Shown here: positions 58,251-64,000 of the stretch, in pieces
How the letters are laid out: the number at the start of each line of letters is the position of its first letter
Position numbering within the stretch: the first letter of the stretch is position 1
Position numbers and translations under genes: made by a program
Assembly (NCBI GenBank): GCA_019633425.1
Contig: WSUB01000115.1
Location: 1-64,000, forward strand
Reading direction: 5' to 3'
Length of the DNA: 64,000 bases
Origin: Tulasnella sp. 424
Taxonomy: Eukaryota; Basidiomycota; Agaricomycetes; Cantharellales; Tulasnellaceae
The notes under the pieces: generated by a model
What the model saw: the letters and a program-made list of their open reading frames with translations, nothing else
What the model was told of the DNA's origin: nothing
Database searches by the model: none

Positions 58251-60609
58251 GTTTAAAAGGTAATAAAACAAAAGACTTCGAAAAGTGAGAGGGGATGCCG
58301 CGGCAGTCTGCGGGAGGAGGGAGTTTATACAGATGGGGGAGGGGGAGGGGAAAACCTTGTAGTTGCAGATGAAGCGAGATCGAACGCTAATATATTAAGA
58401 CATTCCCGGCTGTTAGTGGAAATGAGCTGCAACGGAAGAAGCTGGAGTATAGACTTGCCCCTTCGATTAAGAATGGCAGGCGAGGTTGCAGGTAGCCAAC
58501 TCCTGGAGTTTCTAACCAGGGAGGAAGGAGATGCCCCACGGATAACGGATCGGCGGCGGATGGGAGTTTCGAAGGGACCCGAGGTACCGATAAGTGAAGT
58601 GAAGCTGAACTGTGTAGTCAGAGCCTGAGTGTGTCGTGCTTCCCGAAGCTCCAAGTGAGGCTGAACCGGAAAGTGTTTAATGATTGCAAGGGTGCAGTAT
58701 TAGATGGCTTGCGGTCGTAACAAATCGCGAGTAATGGGCTTGTGCAGGGAGACGCTCTTGTAGAGAAGGTGTACTGGTAGACAACGACTGAGGGGTAGAG
58801 AACAAAAAAGAAGACTCGGAGGGTCACGCACGCTAAGAGGGAGCTGGGAGAAGGGTCAGAGGGGCACGCTGCAGGACCCTTTACACGAGGCAGCTCTCCA
58901 AGTCCCAGGCTCCCTATCACTCGACATACCATATCCCCGGGATTCCTCCACCATCAACCCATCTATCGTCGTCACTTTTCTCTACATGGGCATTATCTTT
59001 TTTGGTCTCGAGACCACTCTATTCCACTTGCTCATCGTTCTCAACGGCGAGCGGGACTCGAAGCGCGCGCAATAGGCGATGCATCAAGCCCATCAATCAG
59101 CCTTTCATGTCCCTAAGGAATTTTCCCTACGCAGTATGAAAACTCCCGCCCCACGACCAGTCGCTTTTTTCATCTTCCTGTGCCTTTTCATATCCGCCTT
59201 TTGAGCGACAAAAGAAACCAATAGCGAATACGCTTTTTCGACCAATGTCGGGGAGGGACGTCAGCAGCCCGACGCCACCAATACGCTCTCTCTCTCCAAA
59301 TATTTTTACAAACTTGTTGGTTACCACGCTGGGATAAGGTTCAAACGAAATAACTCCCGAGCTCAACACACATTCGCTTGGGCAATGGGTTTTGGTTAAT
59401 TCCCCCCCGGGCGTTTCTGCGTTCCTGCATGCATGGCATTGCGCAAGTGACCTCCCAAATACATTCCTCAGGCCATCAGACCGGGACTCCCGGGGCTCTG
59501 CACCTCGATAAAGGTGCGTCTCCGCGGCATACAAAGCTTGCAGTCTAGCTCGCTCGGCTCCAATCCACGCCGATCGAAGGATGCAACGGGCCGGTTTTCT
59601 GTCTCTAAACCGGCATGAGGCTCAACACCCCGGTACGGGAGCCTCAACGCTTAACCCCAAGGGGTGCACTGGCAAGTAACACTACATCGAGCTCAATGTT
59701 GACATCAAGGTAAAATTTCCATCTTGCCGTACACCCACCGTATTACACACCGTAATGTGCCTAATTTCATGTTCCTCTAGCAATGTCGGACAACCGGTGC
59801 CCCAGCCCAGCAGTGTACACTTGCTGGTTCCAGGTCTCCCAAACGCCTCGGCTAGCGAGAAGTGAGCAGACCCATGACGTTCCGAACGACATCATCACTT
59901 TTCTATGCTTGGTTTGGATTGAAGGAAAAGGCTAGATAAGGGTTGAACGAAAACAATACCCTGATCGAATTGGGCAAGGACCACCCAGGCGGCTGGACCT
60001 GGCCTATCGACCAGCGCAAGACAACTTTTTCGTGTGGCATTAGGCTGTGTAGGCTAAACGACGACGTCGTCGTCGACCCTCAACGACCTCCTTTGAAATC
60101 AGGTGCCTCCCAGTATCCCAGGATCTCATCGATAATGCTGGATTCAGCGAGGAACTGATCTTGGTCTGACATTCTCGACCATTTAGGAATCGGGATCGAC
60201 AAGGTTCACCTCGAATCATGAGGCACAACGACAGCGTGTAGGCGTTTTCCAATGCCCCCCTGCTTCTCTTACCGTTCAGAAATCAACCGAAGAAATGGCG
60301 AGAACGACCTCGAGAGGTCTTGCGAGGACGCAGTGAACGTCACGGGAGCATTCAATTTTTTTCGAGAAAGAGACTTGCCAAGAGGACGGATGTGACGAGA
60401 TTACAGCAAGCCGATCGCGAGGGCAACAACGAGGACTTCGAAAAAAAAAAGCGAGTGGTTCCAATTTGCGCACTTCATCTATTTCCAAGACCGAACAAAC
60501 TCAACGGAGGTATCATCAAAAAAAGCAAGTCCACCTTTACGATATAGTTTAACCCAAATATAGTTAGCCAAGAAATGAGATATGCAATCACATCAAGGTG
60601 CACTCACCT
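58251..60609. other. Gene-poor stretch, about 2.35 kb
   Basis: Holds the promoter of the large zinc-finger gene at the left and the 3'-UTR of the p23 gene at the right. Short frames exist but none has protein character. No RNA gene seen. Confidence 0.4.
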
Positions 60610-61823
60610 TTAAGCGTCTTCGAGCGGTGGTGGGCCATCGTCGTCCGAGTCGGCGTCATCTTCATCCTCTTCGCCCTTCGATCCTCCCTCCTGCTTCATA
60701 TTTGCCAGCATGGATTCTATGTCTATTTTATTTATTTATTTTCGAGAAAAGATTCGTCAGCCCAATTTATCGCTTAGCCAGGACGAAAACGACTCACCCA
60801 GACCGCCCATACCACCCATACCGCCCATACCGCCCATGCCAGGCATACCGGGCATTCCGCCCATACCACCCATGCCGGGCATTCCACCCATTCCACCCAT
60901 GCCGGGCATTCCACCCATACCGCCCATGCCGCCCATGCCTTCCATGTCGAAGTCCTCATCTTTCACCGGCTCGCCTTCTTGCTCGTCCTCATCGACCCAC
61001 TGAAATTCGGGGCACAACCATCGTTCCGTTAGCCATATCTGGTCGGCAGCGCGAGACAGTGGAATGACGCCACCTTGCTAAAGTCGGTCTTAATGAAAGG
61101 AGTCTTGACTTTCTCCTTTGTTAAACGCGGCCAGAACTCTGTCTTCTTCTCTTTCTTGCGGAGGATGAGTGCGATGTCGCGAGTGCTGACGCGCTTCTTG
61201 GATTGCTACATCGAGCGCCCACACCAAAGAAAGTTAGTTGGCGTCGACGGCACCGGATCGCAAAAACTGAGAACAACGTACTTCCGGTACGACCTCTTCG
61301 TAGAAATCGAGCTTGAACTCGTAGTTCTTCTCCTCGATGCCCTTTGATGCGCTGAGGGGTCATAACGGGTGTGCGTCGATCGGAGGACCCGCAGCACAAG
61401 TCATCCAACCGCAGGTTTGTGGAAAATTCAGATCAAAAGAATAGCAATTGCAACGTCGAGAATGACCGAGAATGGGGTAAAAGTAAACGGCAGAGCGTTC
61501 GTCAGAACAAGCTTGTTGTCTGGGGCAAAGCTGGACGCGCGGGGCGTTCCACACTCTCCACTCACTTGCCAGCCGTAGCAGACCAGGAAATCGACGTCGG
61601 CGTCAACTCGTACTTGATAGTAGGCTCTTGAATATTGGGTAAGTTGATAGTGAAGTAAATGATGTTCTTTGAAACATTCGCAAGAGAAACGCCCGTCAGT
61701 CCAAGTCCAAATTTGGCGCCAATATGACTATGGAATGCGCAATTTCCATCTCCCCCCTCTCACCTTCGCCTCCTCAGTCTCAGAGCTACGTTGAGCCCAA
61801 AGGATTTCTGGGTGGGTGGCCAT
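60610..61823 (-). CDS. p23/Sba1-type Hsp90 co-chaperone
   Basis: Six exons encode about 225 residues. The first (61764-61823) gives MATHPEILWAQRSSETEEAK, the canonical p23 start. The CS domain continues with NIIYFTINLPNIQEPTIKYE and SISWSATAG, EFKLDFYEEVVPE, and ALILRKKEKKTEFWPRLTKE with KTDFSKWVDEDEQ. That last Trp-Val-Asp-Glu-Asp motif is the family hallmark. The tail holds a Gly/Met repeat (60798-60940) and ends DIESMLANMKQEGG, an acidic run and PPPLEDA. p23 binds the closed ATP state of Hsp90 in the cytosol and slows its ATPase. Exon 3 uses the acceptor CCTCAG, adding NASK before GIEEKNY. Splice sites are standard. Confidence 0.92.
60798..60940 (-). repeat. Gly/Met (GGM/GGMP) coding repeat in the p23 gene
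   Basis: Around 47 codons of GMGGM and GGMPGM type. On the plus strand it reads as cccataccgcccatg-like repeats. It is known as a low-complexity tail in some fungal p23 proteins and resembles GGMP repeats of cytosolic Hsp70. Nearly identical repeats make it length-variable. Confidence 0.85.
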
Positions 61824-64000
61824 TTGATAGTATTCGATCGAGGTGGGGAGTAGTGAGAGTGCGTTCGAACGACGCTTTTTGTGGGTTGATGGAGGGAGGG
61901 CAGCGGCGCGAAAGAACGAGAATGTTCTTGGAGGCGCGCGGGGGGCGGCGGGGAGGACCCTAATTGTCCCTGAATTGTGACGGCGTCGTGGGTCGCCGCC
62001 GGTCCCCTTTGGCTCGGCCATCGTCGACTTGCCCTCCGCTGTCTCAAACATCGACGGGAGGGTTTCTAGATGTTACAGAGCGGTTTACTCTGTATTCTAC
62101 CCCCCTTTCCAATCACACTACACCCTGTATGGGGGGTACCACAGTCCGGTGTCGGCGAGGTCTCAGCCGAGCACGATCCCCTCGAAAAGCGTAGACTCTT
62201 CACTACGCTTACACCCCCGGTCATCTAAATTAGGCATGGCATGCGCTTCCAGTCTTAATCACCTCCGGCATCTCAGATCCAGCCCACTAGTTCAACGCCT
62301 TTCTAAATCCGTTTGACGCGCCATCATTCGTATCACTCATACCTTCCGGATTTTGGCCGGGATACTGTTGATAAAGAACGGAAGTATCCGACGATTCGCC
62401 TTATTCCGAGTGGGCTCTTCACTATCCGGCGTCCGGCTTCGGAGTTTCCGGGACTGCGGCACGGACCACTGTATCCCCTTTTGTCAACTTGTCTTGGTTA
62501 CTTGACTCCTGTTCCGGAAACTCGCACACTTTGCGCACAGTGATTGACTCTTCAAGATAGAAGCATCAACTCTTAAGGTTCTATCTCGACGTGACTGGAT
62601 AACCGTGCAAGGTTCGTCCCATGACCCTGCCACCAAGGAAACCAAGTCTCCAAGCCCACCAACGGCTCGCTTGACTTTGAACCGGTTGTCACCCTCTTGG
62701 ATTAGGAAGTTTCTTCCTGTACTACATTGCTCGGAACCAAAGTTCTAGTCCTCAACGCTGTTTCCGGTCCCGCCACCCGTCTGAAACCTCACGGGAACAG
62801 AGACGCCCCTCCAGCTCAGAGTATCGTTTGTTACCTGGGATGAAGGATTGTAGTCTGGCGTGTTATTATTGCTTCTTCGTCGCTGATCATCTACCGGAAA
62901 ATGCTGCCACCCCGCGTGACCTGCATCAGGAGTTTTGGAGGTGCTCGACCTGCTCAGAGTGCTCGACAGGGTTTGCAAAGGGTTTCGAGTGCTTCGAATG
63001 AGCTTTTCCAGCCAATCAACGAGCTTCGAGTTCATTCCGACTCGGTTCGAGTAAGGGAGAACCTCGCTCCATTACGAGCACTCCCGGAGTACTCTCGAGC
63101 CACTCCCAAAAGTCCTGATGCTGACGGTGTTGCTTCAGCTTGTTTTGCTTGACCACTTGCCCTCATGGATATGAGAAAAAGTTCTGTACTTCGGTCTCTC
63201 AGTGATAGAGCCCTTTTTGCTCGCCCGACTAGTGGTCGTGACTCTAGATACATCGATAGAGTCTGCGCCATGTTATTCCGAATTTCTCTGGTCAAATAGC
63301 CGTGCCCCACATGAGCTCCGGATATAACGCTCGAACGCTTATTGTAAGGATAAGAGAGATATTCATCTCAATTTGTCTTGGCTTCTTAATGCCCCCTCAT
63401 ACTATCGCGGTAGCTTCAGCCAAGATCGACAGAGGGCAAGGGCGTTCGCCTGCAAAGCATTTCAGCCTTCATACCCTTCCTGATCCCCAATCCTAAGTCT
63501 CGGAGATAGTAATAACACAGAGATTCATTTTATTTACAGGAGAATTGCTTTGTCTCAGGGTAGCAGGGCGTACAAGATTCTAGTGCGCAGGATATGATAT
63601 GCGTAGACCCTCGTGGTCCTCCGGCCTCGACGCGAAAATTAAATCTGAAGGGAGACTAGAAGACACCAACTCAATGACATCAGGCTCTCAAGTACTAGCC
63701 CGGATAATGGATCCGTTGAAGATGAGGGTGAGGGTCGTATTTAGTTGAACGGAACGTCATAGACAGGCCCAGGCCTCATTGGACCCAGCCTCTAACCACT
63801 CTTGTTGCTCTCCAGCGATTTGGTTTATCGCTGACGATTACTAGTCTCCTTGGGTTGTCCAATTAGCCAGCGCTCTTTGCTACCCGACAGGAGGCAATGG
63901 CTAGATGCGAATCGCACCCTAGAAGCGACCTCGTCGGCTTTTAATATTAATGTCCGGCTCATGAACACCATGCTGTTTAAAATGCATCTCAGTCATGAGG
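61824..64000. other. Right-end stretch, no gene recognised
   Basis: About 2.2 kb. The p23 promoter is at its left edge. Minus-strand frames at 62745-63035 and 63032-63310 overlap and are Ser/Arg-rich without known motifs. No transposon or RNA signature seen. Confidence 0.4.

Noticed and set aside
60582..61067. 161-codon plus-strand frame rich in Pro and Tyr/His near the p23 gene
   Set aside because: Mirror of the Gly/Met repeat; the minus strand encodes a clear p23 protein.

Overview
The window looks like nuclear DNA of a filamentous basidiomycete, probably Agaricomycotina. Genes are split by many short GT-AG introns (about 50-100 bases) and lie compactly on both strands. Products include family 1 carbohydrate-binding modules (CBM1) on Thr/Ser-rich linkers, a GH5 endoglucanase, a Ysc84-type actin-binding protein and other eukaryotic housekeeping proteins. 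I saw no bacterial-style operon, no tRNA or rRNA gene, no CRISPR array and no intact transposase.

Left part (1-15.6 kb): the 3' end of a secreted CBM1 protein (+), a hemerythrin-like HHE protein (+), a vacuolar-type Ca2+/H+ exchanger (-), ribosomal protein uL13 (-) sharing a divergent promoter with an MCP1-like mitochondrial membrane protein (+), a SYLF+SH3 (Ysc84/Lsb3-like) protein (+), and a small C2H2 zinc-finger gene (+). Between them are 2-3 kb gene-poor stretches, one holding a diverged 0.86-kb direct repeat.

Centre (about 15.7-44.7 kb): a tandem array of three roughly 9-10 kb units. Each unit carries remnants of an unidentified minus-strand gene, then a plus-strand C2H2 zinc-finger gene, then a convergent minus-strand GH5 endoglucanase. 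The zinc-finger gene is open in all three units. The GH5 gene is intact only in unit 3, with signal peptide, CBM1, Thr linker and catalytic domain. Units 1 and 2 lack the signal peptide and CBM1 and carry frameshifts and stop codons. Unit 2 also holds a 175-bp pogo-like MITE absent from the other units, and a 100-N scaffold gap flanked by a perfect 77-bp repeat that is almost certainly an assembly artefact.

Right part (45-64 kb): an ATP11-like F1-ATPase assembly factor (+), an unrecognised protein (-), a GET2-like tail-anchor insertion receptor (-), a large C2H2 zinc-finger gene (-) with the same 28-nt finger microexon as the array genes, and a p23/Sba1 Hsp90 co-chaperone (-) with a Gly/Met repeat. 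The remainder is non-coding or unrecognised.

The most interesting biology is the cellulase and zinc-finger tandem array with its asymmetric decay. I found no convincing new multi-gene system. All intron-exon models were read by eye from splice consensus and reading-frame continuity.
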